From NCBI GenBank assembly GCA_022793315.1, contig JAAWCO010000110.1, positions 1-32,318 on the forward strand: DNA of 32,318 bases, in the 5' to 3' direction. Under the pieces are notes generated by a model, which saw nothing but the letters and a program-made list of their open reading frames with translations, ran no database searches and was not told where the DNA came from. A program made the translations under genes and the position numbers. Positions 8,225 through 16,987 of the stretch are shown here, piece by piece. Position 1 is the first letter of the stretch, and the number at the start of each line of letters is the position of its first letter. The stretch comes from Clostridiales bacterium (GTDB lineage: Bacteria; Bacillota; Clostridia; Oscillospirales; Acutalibacteraceae).

Positions 8225-9611
8225 CAGCGGCGGCGATACGCCGCTTTACAGCGCCCTGCTGGCCCATGCCGGGCAGCGGCGCGCCTCCTTTCATACGCCG
8301 GGACATAAAGGCCACGGCGTGCCGGCGGGAGAATTCGACTTCCCGGAGCTGGATTTGACCGAGCTGCCCGATACTGGCAGCCTGTACGACGGTGGGGACG
8401 CTATCGAACAAAGCGAACGGCTGGCTGCCTCTGCCTTCGGCGCGGCGCAGACCCTTTACAGTGCGGGCGGATGTACCCTCTGTCTTCAGACCATGCTGCT
8501 ACTGGGAGCTGGTCCCGGCGCACGGGTGCTTCTGGCCCGCAATGTCCATCGAAGTGTGGTCAACACCGCTGTCCTGCTTGGTCTGGACCCGGTCTGGGTG
8601 TGGCCGGACAGCACGGGCCGTATCACGGTCGGAGCGGTCCGCGAGCTGCTGTCGCAGGAGCGCGGGGTGCGCGCCGTCCTGATCACCAGCCCCGATTATC
8701 ACGGCATTCTCAGCGATATTTCCGCGCTGTCGGAGGAATGCCGGCGTTTTCGCGTTCCTCTGCTGGTGGACAACGCGCATGGAAGCCATCTGGGCGCCTT
8801 CGGACAGCATCCTCTGGCTTTGGGAGCGTCTATGACCGCTGACTCCGCCCATAAAACGCTGCCGGTTCTCACCGGCGGCGCGATGCTGCATCTCCGCACG
8901 CCGCAGTGGGAGGGGGAGCCATCGGTCTCCCGTTTACAGGCGAAGGGCGCCATGGCGCTGTTTGGTTCCACCTCTCCCTCCTTTCCCGTGCTGGCTTCCC
9001 TTGATCTGGCGCAGAGCTGGTGGCGGCGGGAAGGCCCTGCCGCCTGCCGGCGGACAGCGGCGGCGGCGGCGGAGCTGCGGGCCCTTTTCGGGCAGGAGGC
9101 AGAGACCGCCGACCCGCTACGGGACCCCCTTCGCCTGACGCTGACCTTCACACCGGAAACAATGGCCCAGCTGGGAACCGACGGCCAGGGCGCGGCTGCT
9201 TTTCTCCGCCGCCGGGGCTGTGAGCCGGAGCTGGCGGATGCACACACCGTCGTTTTGCTGCTCAGTCCCTTCAACACGCAGGAGGAGCTGACCCGGCTTT
9301 CAGCGGCGCTTCAGGAGCTGAGTCGGGGAGAGGCTGCCGGCATGGCTGTGGGAGAAGCGCCGGCACTTTCTTTGCCACTCGACGGGCTTCTCACCCTCCC
9401 TGTGCCGGAGAGGGTCCTGTCTCCCCGCGAGGCTGCTCAGCGTCCGGCGGAGGAGCTTCCTCTCCGGGAAGCCGCCGGACGAGTCTCCGCCTGGACAGTC
9501 TGTCCCTGTCCGCCCGGCGTGGCGGCGGTGGTTCCCGGTGAACGCCTCGGGGAAGAGACTCTCCGACTGCTGGAGGCGGGGGGGTATACCCGTGTAGTGG
9601 TGATCCGCTGA
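8217..9611 (+). CDS. Orn/Lys/Arg decarboxylase-family PLP enzyme (YaaO-like)
   Basis: FHTPGHKGHG, RNVHRSVVNTAVLLGLDPVWV, SPDYHGILSDI, LLVDNAHGSHLGAF, ADSAHKTLPVLTGGAMLH. Start ATG at 8217 overlaps the upstream stop (ATGTATGA). Confidence 0.92.
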   Translation: MYDSGGDTPLYSALLAHAGQRRASFHTPGHKGHGVPAGEFDFPELDLTELPDTGSLYDGGDAIEQSERLAASAFGAAQTLYSAGGCTLCLQTMLLLGAGPGARVLLARNVHRSVVNTAVLLGLDPVWVWPDSTGRITVGAVRELLSQERGVRAVLITSPDYHGILSDISALSEECRRFRVPLLVDNAHGSHLGAFGQHPLALGASMTADSAHKTLPVLTGGAMLHLRTPQWEGEPSVSRLQAKGAMALFGSTSPSFPVLASLDLAQSWWRREGPAACRRTAAAAAELRALFGQEAETADPLRDPLRLTLTFTPETMAQLGTDGQGAAAFLRRRGCEPELADAHTVVLLLSPFNTQEELTRLSAALQELSRGEAAGMAVGEAPALSLPLDGLLTLPVPERVLSPREAAQRPAEELPLREAAGRVSAWTVCPCPPGVAAVVPGERLGEETLRLLEAGGYTRVVVIR

Positions 9612-9663
9612 ACGTTTTCCAGCAAATAACCGTCCCGTTGGGCGGAAAAACACCATATGCTGC

Positions 9664-9692
9664 TTGTAACCTGAAGGGAAATCCCGTATAAT
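9664..9692 (+). promoter_or_regulatory. Promoter upstream of darA
   Basis: TTGTAA (9664-9669), 17-nt spacer, TATAAT (9687-9692). Confidence 0.65.
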
Positions 9693-9735
9693 AAAAAGCA
9701 GACGAATTTTTTGAAGGAGAAAGGACGGATTGCCG

Positions 9736-10056
9736 GTGAAAATGATTTTGGCCATCGTCAGCAAGGACGACAGCAGCGCCGTGTCCTCCACTTTGACCCG
9801 CGAGGGCTATTGGGTGACAAAGCTGGCCACTACGGGCGGCTTTCTCATGGCAGGCAACACGACCTTTCTGATTGGTACCGACGATGATCGGGTGAATGAT
9901 GTTATCGCCATTGTAGAAAAGCAGTCCCGCAAACGCACACAGATGGTCCCCGGCGCGGCTTACGGCGCGGCGGAATACTCCCCCTGTCCCACCGAGATCA
10001 CGGTGGGCGGCGCCACCATTTTTGTGCTGGACGTGGAACGGTTTGAAAAAGTATAA
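9736..10056 (+). CDS. darA: PII-like cyclic-di-AMP receptor (DarA/PstA/YaaQ family)
   Basis: MKMILAIVSKDDSSAVSSTLTREGYWVTKLATTGGFLMAGNTTFLIGTDDDRV; next to holB. GTG start assumed after GAAGGAGAAAGGA. Confidence 0.92.
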   Translation: MKMILAIVSKDDSSAVSSTLTREGYWVTKLATTGGFLMAGNTTFLIGTDDDRVNDVIAIVEKQSRKRTQMVPGAAYGAAEYSPCPTEITVGGATIFVLDVERFEKV

Positions 10057-10087
10057 AGCGCAGAGGAAATAAAGGGAGGCGGATCAT

Positions 10088-11080
10088 ATGCGGTTTGACG
10101 GGTTTGCCGGCAACGCGGCGGCCAGAGAGCTGCTGTCCGCCTGCGTGGACGGAGAACGGTTTCCTCACGCCCTGCTGCTGGAGGGCCCGGAGGGCAGCGG
10201 ACGGCGCACACTGGCTGCGCTCATCGCCCGGGCGGCGGTGTGCTCCGCCGCAGGAGGGGAGCGTCCCTGCGGCGTCTGTCCTGGCTGCCGCAAGGCGGCG
10301 GCGGGCGTCCATCCCGACATCCGGCGGGAGGGCGGAGACGGCGCTGCCCGCTCCTTTCATATCGACGTGGTTCGCAGCGTGCGGGACGACGCCTATATTC
10401 TGCCCAACGAAGCGCCCCGGCGGGTCATGATCCTTACCGGTGTCCAGGGCATGACCGACCAGGCACAGAACGCCCTGCTGAAAATCCTGGAGGAGCCGCC
10501 GGCGCAGGTGGTGTTTGTGCTGACCTGCGACAACCGTTCCGCCCTGCTGCCCACCGTGCTGTCCCGCACTCTGTGTGTGACCCTTGGCCCGGTCACCGGG
10601 GAAGAAGCTCTGCCGGTGCTGCGGGAGCGGCTGCCCGGCCGCAGCGATACGGAGCTTTTGAGCAGTCTGCAGCTGTTCGGCGGTCTGATCGGTCCCGCTG
10701 TTCGCGGGCTGGACGACGGCTCCTTTCAGAAGATACTGGAGCTGACTCCTCGAATCGCAGCGGCGGTTGCCGCTCCGGATGAGCTGGAGCTTCTGCGGGC
10801 AACGGCGGCGCTGGAAAAGGACCGGGGAGCTCTGCCCGGGGTATTAATCGGGTGCAAGCTGATCTTCCGGGATGCGCTGGCGTTTCGCTGTGGCTGTGGC
10901 GCTCTTCTCTCATCCAGCCCCGAAACCGCTGAAAAGCTGGCGGCGGTGTTATCCCGCGCACAGCTGGCGGCGCTGCTGGAGGCGGTGGACGGCCTGCTGG
11001 AGGCGGTGCCCCGCAATATGGGCCACACCCTGCTGCTCACCCTGCTGTGCAGCCGTCTGCGGACGGCAGCGGGGAAATAA
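10088..11080 (+). CDS. holB: DNA polymerase III delta' subunit
   Basis: FAGNAAARELLSACVDGERFPHALLLEGPEGSGRRTLA, Cys-rich zinc motif, LLKILEEPPAQVVFVLTCDNRSALLPTVLSRT. Confidence 0.93.
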   Translation: MRFDGFAGNAAARELLSACVDGERFPHALLLEGPEGSGRRTLAALIARAAVCSAAGGERPCGVCPGCRKAAAGVHPDIRREGGDGAARSFHIDVVRSVRDDAYILPNEAPRRVMILTGVQGMTDQAQNALLKILEEPPAQVVFVLTCDNRSALLPTVLSRTLCVTLGPVTGEEALPVLRERLPGRSDTELLSSLQLFGGLIGPAVRGLDDGSFQKILELTPRIAAAVAAPDELELLRATAALEKDRGALPGVLIGCKLIFRDALAFRCGCGALLSSSPETAEKLAAVLSRAQLAALLEAVDGLLEAVPRNMGHTLLLTLLCSRLRTAAGK

Positions 11081-11154
11081 AAAAACAGGGGTCGGTTCCG
11101 CCGGCTCCCTTACAGATGGAAAAGCCTGTGGTTTACAGGACAGGGAGGTACTTC

Positions 11155-12030
11155 ATGGCAGAAATCATCGGCGTCCGCTTTAAAAATGTGGGCAAGGTTT
11201 ACTATTTTGACCCGGCGGGCCATCAAATGGAAAAGGGAAGCCGTGTGGTGGTGGAAACCACGCGGGGGCTGGAATGCGGAGAGGTGGTTATTGCCAATAC
11301 GGAGGTGTCCGAGGACGCGGTGGTCAGCCCGCTCAAGCCGGTGGTGCGCCCTGCCACGCCGGAGGACCTCCGGCGCATGCGCGACAACGAGGAGAAGCAG
11401 AAGCGCGCCTTTGCCATCTGCCAGGAAAAAATTCTGGCTCATAAGCTGGAGATGAAGCTGGTGGAGGTGGAATACACCTTCGACAACTCCAAAATCCTGT
11501 TTTATTTCACGGCAGACGGGCGGGTGGATTTCCGCGAGCTGGTTAAGGATCTGGCATCGGTGTTCCGCACCCGCATCGAGCTGCGGCAGATCGGCGTGCG
11601 GGATGAGGCGAAGATGCTGGGCGGACTCGGCATCTGCGGCCGTCCCTTCTGCTGCTCCCAGTTTTTGAACGATTTTCAGCCCGTATCCATCAAAATGGCC
11701 AAGGAACAGGGGCTCTCCCTCAACCCCACCAAAATTTCCGGCTCCTGCGGGCGGCTGATGTGCTGCCTGAAATACGAGCAGGATTCCTATGAAGCCCTGC
11801 TGCGCGTCACGCCGAAAACAGGCGCCCTGGTCGCCACGAAGGAGGGCCGCGGCGTGGTGGTGGATGCGAATCTTCTCACCGGCTCCATCAAGGTACGGCT
11901 GGATAAAAGCCCCGATTCCCCGCCGGTGACCATCCCGCGTGAGGAGGTCAGGGTGATCCGAAGCGGCGGCCGCGGCCGTACCGGGCGGGAGACACAGGAG
12001 GAAATGGAGCCGCCGGAAACGAAAGAATAG
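11155..12030 (+). CDS. ricT: PSP1-domain protein, RicT/YaaT family
   Basis: MAEIIGVRFKNVGKVYYFDPAG, RIELRQIGVRDEAKMLGGLGICGRPFCCSQFL, KISGSCGRLMCCLKYEQDSYE. Confidence 0.94.
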   Translation: MAEIIGVRFKNVGKVYYFDPAGHQMEKGSRVVVETTRGLECGEVVIANTEVSEDAVVSPLKPVVRPATPEDLRRMRDNEEKQKRAFAICQEKILAHKLEMKLVEVEYTFDNSKILFYFTADGRVDFRELVKDLASVFRTRIELRQIGVRDEAKMLGGLGICGRPFCCSQFLNDFQPVSIKMAKEQGLSLNPTKISGSCGRLMCCLKYEQDSYEALLRVTPKTGALVATKEGRGVVVDANLLTGSIKVRLDKSPDSPPVTIPREEVRVIRSGGRGRTGRETQEEMEPPETKE

Positions 12031-12105
12031 GACAGGCTTTTCTCCGAAAAGCCTGTCCCAAAAACAGGAATTGCGAAACTTCTTCGTTTTTTAGACGGAA
12101 AACGG

Positions 12106-12134
12106 TTGATTTTTTGGCGGCTACTTGATATGAT
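12106..12134 (+). promoter_or_regulatory. Promoter for the ferredoxin gene
   Basis: TTGATT (12106-12111), 17-nt spacer, TATGAT (12129-12134). Confidence 0.65.
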
Positions 12135-12167
12135 AGGCACGAACATGTAAAGGAGGTGTGCTTCCAC

Positions 12168-12338
12168 ATGGCCTATAAAATTTCTGACGATTGCATCGCC
12201 TGCGGCGCGTGCGAGGCGGAATGCCCCGTATCCGCGATCTCCGAGGGTGACGGCAAGTACGAAATCGATCCCGCGACCTGCACCGAGTGCGGCAGCTGCG
12301 CAGATGTCTGTCCGGTTGGCGCTCCTCAGGCGGAATAA
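12168..12338 (+). CDS. 2[4Fe-4S] clostridial-type ferredoxin
   Basis: MAYKISDDCIACGACEAECPVSAISEGDGKYEIDPATCTECGSCADVCPVGAPQAE; RBS AAAGGAGGTG. Confidence 0.97.
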   Translation: MAYKISDDCIACGACEAECPVSAISEGDGKYEIDPATCTECGSCADVCPVGAPQAE

Positions 12339-12353
12339 GGTTCTGCAGTCGTG

Positions 12354-12400
12354 ATTGCCGGGCGGTTCCCTGTGTGGGAAGCACCCGGCAATTTTCTTTT
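12354..12400 (+). terminator. Terminator after ferredoxin gene
   Basis: ATTGCCGGG ... TTCCC-TGTGT-GGGAA ... CCCGGCAAT followed by TTTTCTTTT. Confidence 0.8.
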
Positions 12401-12462
12401 GATTCCCTGACAGCGTTTTGCCGGGAGAGCGCCCCGGCGCCTGGTCGGAAGGAGGTACCGGT

Positions 12463-13215
12463 ATGGCGGAAGATGAGCGCTGGGAGCCCTTCGGCACGGC
12501 GGCGGGCGTTTATACAACGACGGAGTCGCCGGTGGGAACCGATGCGCTGCTGCTGGCCGCTTTTTCCGCGCCGGGGTTGGGAGAGCGGGTCTGCGACCTG
12601 GGAACCGGCTGCGGCGTGCTTCCCCTGTACTGGAACCGGGAGCGCACACTTCCCTCCGCGCAGGCGGAGGTGGACGCCGTGGAGCTGGAGGCGGAGGCCG
12701 CCCGGCGCTGTGCCCGCGCGGTGGAGCGCTGCGGCCTGTCCGACCGGATCCGGACGCTACGGGCTGATCTTCGCTCTCTCAACGGCGTGCTGCCCGCCGC
12801 CTCCTACGACCGGGTGACAGCCAATCCGCCTTATTTCCGTGCCGTACCGCCTGGCGGACGCGGCCGGCCGGCTTCCGCCGCACGGAGGATGGCCCGCTTT
12901 GAGGCGGGCGCGGGAGAAGCGGGCTGTACCCTTGCCGGGATGGCGGAGGCTGCCGCCCGGCTGCTGAAGCACGGCGGGCGTTTCTTTCTCTGCCACCGGC
13001 CCGAACGTCTGACCGATGTCTTATCGGTCCTGCGCCGGCAGGGACTGGAACCAAAGCGTCTTCAGCTGGTGGCCGATACAGCGGAAAGGGCTCCCTGGCT
13101 GCTGCTTTGCGAGGCCCGGAAGGGCGGGCGGCCGGGACTGACTGTTGAGCCTCTTTACCTGAACGAAACAGAAAGCATCCGGCCGCCGGCGGCCGGCGGG
13201 GAGGAGAGAGCATGA
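12463..13215 (+). CDS. trmN6: tRNA1(Val) adenine-N6 methyltransferase family (YabB/TrmN6)
   Basis: SAM motif VCDLGTGCGVLPLYW and catalytic NPPYF; position before rsmI. Confidence 0.88.
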   Translation: MAEDERWEPFGTAAGVYTTTESPVGTDALLLAAFSAPGLGERVCDLGTGCGVLPLYWNRERTLPSAQAEVDAVELEAEAARRCARAVERCGLSDRIRTLRADLRSLNGVLPAASYDRVTANPPYFRAVPPGGRGRPASAARRMARFEAGAGEAGCTLAGMAEAAARLLKHGGRFFLCHRPERLTDVLSVLRRQGLEPKRLQLVADTAERAPWLLLCEARKGGRPGLTVEPLYLNETESIRPPAAGGEERA

Positions 13216-14045
13216 GCGGACGATTGACACTGGTGGGCACCCCTATCGGCAATTTGTCGGATATCACGCCACGGGCAGAGGAGGCTCTGCGCGCCTGTGA
13301 CTTTATTGCCGCGGAGGACACGCGGGTCACCAGCCGTCTGCTTCACCACCTGGGGATCCGAAAACCGATGGTGAGCTATTTCGAGCACAACCGGCGTCAG
13401 CGCGGCGAACTCATCTGTGCCCGGCTGCTGGCGGGTGAGAACGCGGTTCTGGTCACCGATGCGGGGATGCCTGCCATCTCTGACCCGGGGGAGGAACTGG
13501 TTGATCAGTGCCATGCGCTGGGCATTCCGGTGGGGGTGGTCCCCGGGCCCAGCGCGGTGGTGACCGCTGTCGCCGTTGCGGGCCTTCCCTCTGGTCGGTT
13601 CACCTTTGAAGGCTTCCTCAGCATGAATCGCCGCAGCCGGCGGGAGCATCTGGACAGCCTGCGGGAGGAACGCCGGACCATGGTGTTTTATGAGGCCCCT
13701 CACAAGCTGGCCTCGACGCTGGAGGATCTGCTGGCAGTGCTGGGGGACCGACGAATTGCGCTGGTAAGGGAGCTGACTAAAATACACGAGGAGGTTATCC
13801 GCTCCACCCTGTCGGAGGCGGCCTGCCGTTACCGTCAGGAGGCAGCCAGAGGGGAATTCGTCCTTGTCATCGAGGGAGCCGCCCCTGCCGTCGAACCGGC
13901 GATCACGCTGGAGGAGGCTGCCGCACGAGCCGCCGGATGGATGGCGGAGGGCCTCTCTGCCTCCGATGCCGCGAAGAGGGCGGCGGCTGAAACCGGTGTG
14001 AGAAAGGGCGATATTTACCGCCGGCTGGCGGAGGAAAACGAGTAA
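13212..14045 (+). CDS. rsmI: 16S rRNA (cytidine1402-2'-O)-methyltransferase
   Basis: GRLTLVGTPIGNLSDITPRAEEALRACDFIAAEDTRVTSRLL, LVTDAGMPAISDPG, VVPGPSAVVTA, FEGFLS. Confidence 0.97.
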   Translation: MSGRLTLVGTPIGNLSDITPRAEEALRACDFIAAEDTRVTSRLLHHLGIRKPMVSYFEHNRRQRGELICARLLAGENAVLVTDAGMPAISDPGEELVDQCHALGIPVGVVPGPSAVVTAVAVAGLPSGRFTFEGFLSMNRRSRREHLDSLREERRTMVFYEAPHKLASTLEDLLAVLGDRRIALVRELTKIHEEVIRSTLSEAACRYRQEAARGEFVLVIEGAAPAVEPAITLEEAAARAAGWMAEGLSASDAAKRAAAETGVRKGDIYRRLAEENE

Positions 14046-14098
14046 CTGCCGGGTGCCGCCGCACAGGAGGCGTCCGTATAGAAGAGGAGGAGCTTTCC

Positions 14099-15232
14099 AT
14101 GAGCAACCACGATATTGCACAGGTGGACACGCATTTCCAGCCCGTTCCGGTGGAGGGGGAATCCCTTGCCTTCACCGATGCACAGACGCCCCCGATTGAG
14201 ACGGCGGGCGTTCTGTATGAGGAGGGAACCGGCTATGTCCGGCTGGATGCTGCCACCCGGCAGGACGCCGGAGAGGACCTCGCCTATCTTGCCCGCCATA
14301 CGGCGGGGGGCCGGCTTCGCTTCCGCACCGACTCCCCCGTAATCGCGGTACGGGTGGAGCTGCCCTGGGCCAATCTGCTGCCCCACATGCCCCTGACCGG
14401 TGTCTCCGGCGTCGATGTATACGTGGGCCGGGGCACTCATCGCACCTATGTCAGCAGTATTTTTCCGCCGAATGCAGAGGTGCTGGCCTACGAGGGGGCG
14501 GCCAGTGTGTACGGCAGTACGCCGGCTCCGGGCATTCAACCGGTGGTCAACCCCTGCCCCGACGCGGAGGGGCTGATCGATGTCACCATTGATCTTCCTC
14601 TGTACAATGGAGTCAAACGGGTGGAAATTGGCGTTCAAAACGGCTGCATTCTCGCACCGCCCACCCCGTATTCCATTGAAAAGCCCGTTGGTGTCTACGG
14701 CTCCTCCATCACCCAGGGGGGCTGCGCCAGCCGCCCCGGCACCTGCTTCGCTGCCATTCTTGCCCGCTGGGCGGACGCCGATCATGTCAACCTCGGTTTC
14801 AGCGGCAACGCGAAGGGCCAGACCGTGATTGCCGATGCGCTGGCTCGTCTGCCCATGAGTGCCTTTGTGATGGATTACGATTACAATGCGGAGGGTGTCG
14901 ACTGGCTGGAGAGAACGCATGAGCCCTTCTTCCTTCGTATACGGGAGGCGCAGCCCGATCTGCCGGTTATTTTTGTCACCAATCCCAACCCGCTGCGGGA
15001 AGGCGCCTCCAATGCAGCTCGGTTCGCCGCCATCCGTCGGACCTTTGAAAATGCCCGTGCCCGCGGTGACCGCCGGGTCTGGCTGGTAGACGGTTCCCGC
15101 TTCTACTCCAGCGGACCGGAGGCCTCCGCCTGCACGGTGGATTTCCTGCATCCCAACGACCTGGGCTTTCTGCGTATGGCGGAGGGAATCTGGCCCTCCC
15201 TGCGGGAGGCACTGGCGCTCCCCGGACGCTGA
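14099..15232 (+). CDS. SGNH/GDSL hydrolase family protein
   Basis: VGVYGSSITQGGCASRPGTCF (Ser block), NLGFSGNAKG, and C-terminal DFLHPNDLG (DxxH). Confidence 0.9.
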   Translation: MSNHDIAQVDTHFQPVPVEGESLAFTDAQTPPIETAGVLYEEGTGYVRLDAATRQDAGEDLAYLARHTAGGRLRFRTDSPVIAVRVELPWANLLPHMPLTGVSGVDVYVGRGTHRTYVSSIFPPNAEVLAYEGAASVYGSTPAPGIQPVVNPCPDAEGLIDVTIDLPLYNGVKRVEIGVQNGCILAPPTPYSIEKPVGVYGSSITQGGCASRPGTCFAAILARWADADHVNLGFSGNAKGQTVIADALARLPMSAFVMDYDYNAEGVDWLERTHEPFFLRIREAQPDLPVIFVTNPNPLREGASNAARFAAIRRTFENARARGDRRVWLVDGSRFYSSGPEASACTVDFLHPNDLGFLRMAEGIWPSLREALALPGR

Positions 15233-15267
15233 GACCGGGAGAGTCCCTCAAAAGAGGAGGAGATACC

Positions 15268-15885
15268 ATGCTGATACTGACCGGATTTTTTCGTTCCGGT
15301 GAACCAGGTTACTACCTGCTGCTCCTTTTCGTCGCCGCCCTGCTGGCGGCTGCCTGGCTCTGGGGAAGGCGGAGGAGCCGGCGCACCCCCGCCGACGAAT
15401 GGATGAAGCGATATGCCCTGCTGGACCGCGCCCTGCTGGACGCCACGCCGGACGAGGAGCTGGTAAACGCTGTGGCGGGCAATCTGCTGGCCCGGCTGGA
15501 CTCCCGTCATCCAGACCCTTACCGGGAGATTCCGCTGCTCTCTCCCGGCCGCTGTGCCGTCTACAGTATCTGGCTGATCTGCCACGAGCTGGAGGAGGGC
15601 GGCTTTGAGGGGCTGTACGCCCAGGGCTCCGGCGGCTTTGTCGAGCTGGCCGCCGACGGGCTGGATCAGATTGGTGCGCCCGATTGTGCATTGGCGGTGC
15701 GGCGTGTCTGTGAGACGCAGGAGGGGGACAGGGATGCCGCGCTGCCCGCCCTGACGGCCGCCTTTCAGGAGGCGGTGGAACGGGAGCAGCCCCTGACCCT
15801 GTGCATCGCCTATATCCGGGACAATCCGTTAGAGTTTGTGGACGGCGGGCCTTTATCAGCCAACGCAAATTCGGCGGCGGAATAG
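15268..15885 (+). CDS. Membrane-anchored DUF4375/DMP19-like protein
   Basis: N-terminal TM segment YYLLLLFVAALLAAAWLWG; DUF4375-like CAVYSIWLICHELEEGGFEGLYAQGSGGFVELAADGLDQIGAPDCALAV. Confidence 0.75.
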   Translation: MLILTGFFRSGEPGYYLLLLFVAALLAAAWLWGRRRSRRTPADEWMKRYALLDRALLDATPDEELVNAVAGNLLARLDSRHPDPYREIPLLSPGRCAVYSIWLICHELEEGGFEGLYAQGSGGFVELAADGLDQIGAPDCALAVRRVCETQEGDRDAALPALTAAFQEAVEREQPLTLCIAYIRDNPLEFVDGGPLSANANSAAE

Positions 15886-16083
15886 ATACCGGCGCGGGCA
15901 GACTCTCTCCGGTGTGGAGAGAGGGAAGGGGAATCCTGGAAGAATCAATCGGTTCGCATCCGGTCCGCTACGGGAGTCTCTCCAGTGGTTGGGGAAGGCT
16001 TGTAGGGGGAACGAAGGACGCAGCAACCGCCTGCACGGACGGGCGCAGATAACGGACACCAGACAGAAAGGGTGACTGGCAGG

Positions 16084-16668
16084 ATGCCGGAAAAAACAGG
16101 CGAAAAACCGGTGCGGCGGTGCAGCTGGTGCAACCTTCAAAATCCCCGATACATCGACTATCACGACCACGAATGGGGCGTTCCCGAATACGACGACAGG
16201 ATGTTGCTGGAGCTGCTAATTCTGGAGAGCTTTCAGGCAGGCCTGTCGTGGGAATGTGTGCTGAACAAGCGGGAGGCCTTCCGCGAAGCCTTCGACCGGT
16301 TCGAGCTGAATCAAATAGGCGAATATGGCGAAGACAAGGTAGAGGAGCTGCTGCAAAATAAAAACATTATCCGCAACCGTCTGAAAATACGCGCCGCGAT
16401 CCAAAACGCCCGTATATTTCGCGAAATTCAGAGGGAATACCAGTCCTTTTCCCGGTATATCTGGCATTTCACCGGCGGCGCCGTCGTTTATGAAATCGGC
16501 GTTACCCGTTCCGACCTGTCCGACCGGATATCGGCGGATCTGAAGAAGCGGGGTATGACCTTTGTGGGAAGCACGATTATTTACGCCTATTTGCAGGCGA
16601 TTGGTGTGGTGTATTCTCATGACAGGGACTGCTTTCAGTACTGGAAGGACCCGAACTCCACAACGTAA
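16084..16668 (+). CDS. tag: DNA-3-methyladenine glycosylase I
   Basis: RCSWCNLQNPRYIDYHDHEWGVPEYDDRMLLELLILESFQAGLSW ... GMTFVGSTIIYAYLQAIGVVYSHDRDCF. Confidence 0.97.
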   Translation: MPEKTGEKPVRRCSWCNLQNPRYIDYHDHEWGVPEYDDRMLLELLILESFQAGLSWECVLNKREAFREAFDRFELNQIGEYGEDKVEELLQNKNIIRNRLKIRAAIQNARIFREIQREYQSFSRYIWHFTGGAVVYEIGVTRSDLSDRISADLKKRGMTFVGSTIIYAYLQAIGVVYSHDRDCFQYWKDPNSTT

Positions 16669-16900
16669 AAAATATGCCGGGGCGGAGAGGCCAGGGAACG
16701 CTCCCCCACAATGTCAATCGCCGGGTTGGCCATATAGTCGACGCGCCTGAAAATCGGTAAAGTTCGGTGGTTAAAACGGTGCAGGGCGGCGTTGTCGTCT
16801 TTGGCGGGCGCCAGCCCGCCTGCATCCTCCATCTTGCCCTGCGCCATTTTTCCTCGCCTCTTTTTTACCTCTTATCAAGTGCGTCGACTATAAACGGCAT

Positions 16901-16934
16901 AAAAAAGCGGCGATACGCCGTCAAAGGGCTATCG
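16901..16934 (-). terminator. Terminator of gpr (minus strand)
   Basis: Minus-strand GCGGCGATA-GCCCTTTGACGGCG-TATCGCCGC followed by TTTTTT. Confidence 0.85.
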
Positions 16935-16987
16935 CCGCCGGTTCTGCGTTTGCCGGTGATATTCGCCGCCGCGGTCCGTGCCTGCCT

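Noticed and set aside
13155-15151. 321-aa and 378-aa minus-strand ORFs
   Set aside because: Shadow frames of rsmI and the SGNH hydrolase gene.
15886-16083. Cobalamin riboswitch
   Set aside because: Only a vague resemblance (GGGAAG...AATCC...CCGCTAC); the B12 box is not recognisable and tag is not an expected target.
16635-16847. 70-aa minus-strand ORF with RBS-like GAGGCGAGG, downstream of gpr terminator
   Set aside because: Overlaps the 3' end of tag, has no family I recognise and no promoter I could support. It could be a small gene, but evidence is too thin.
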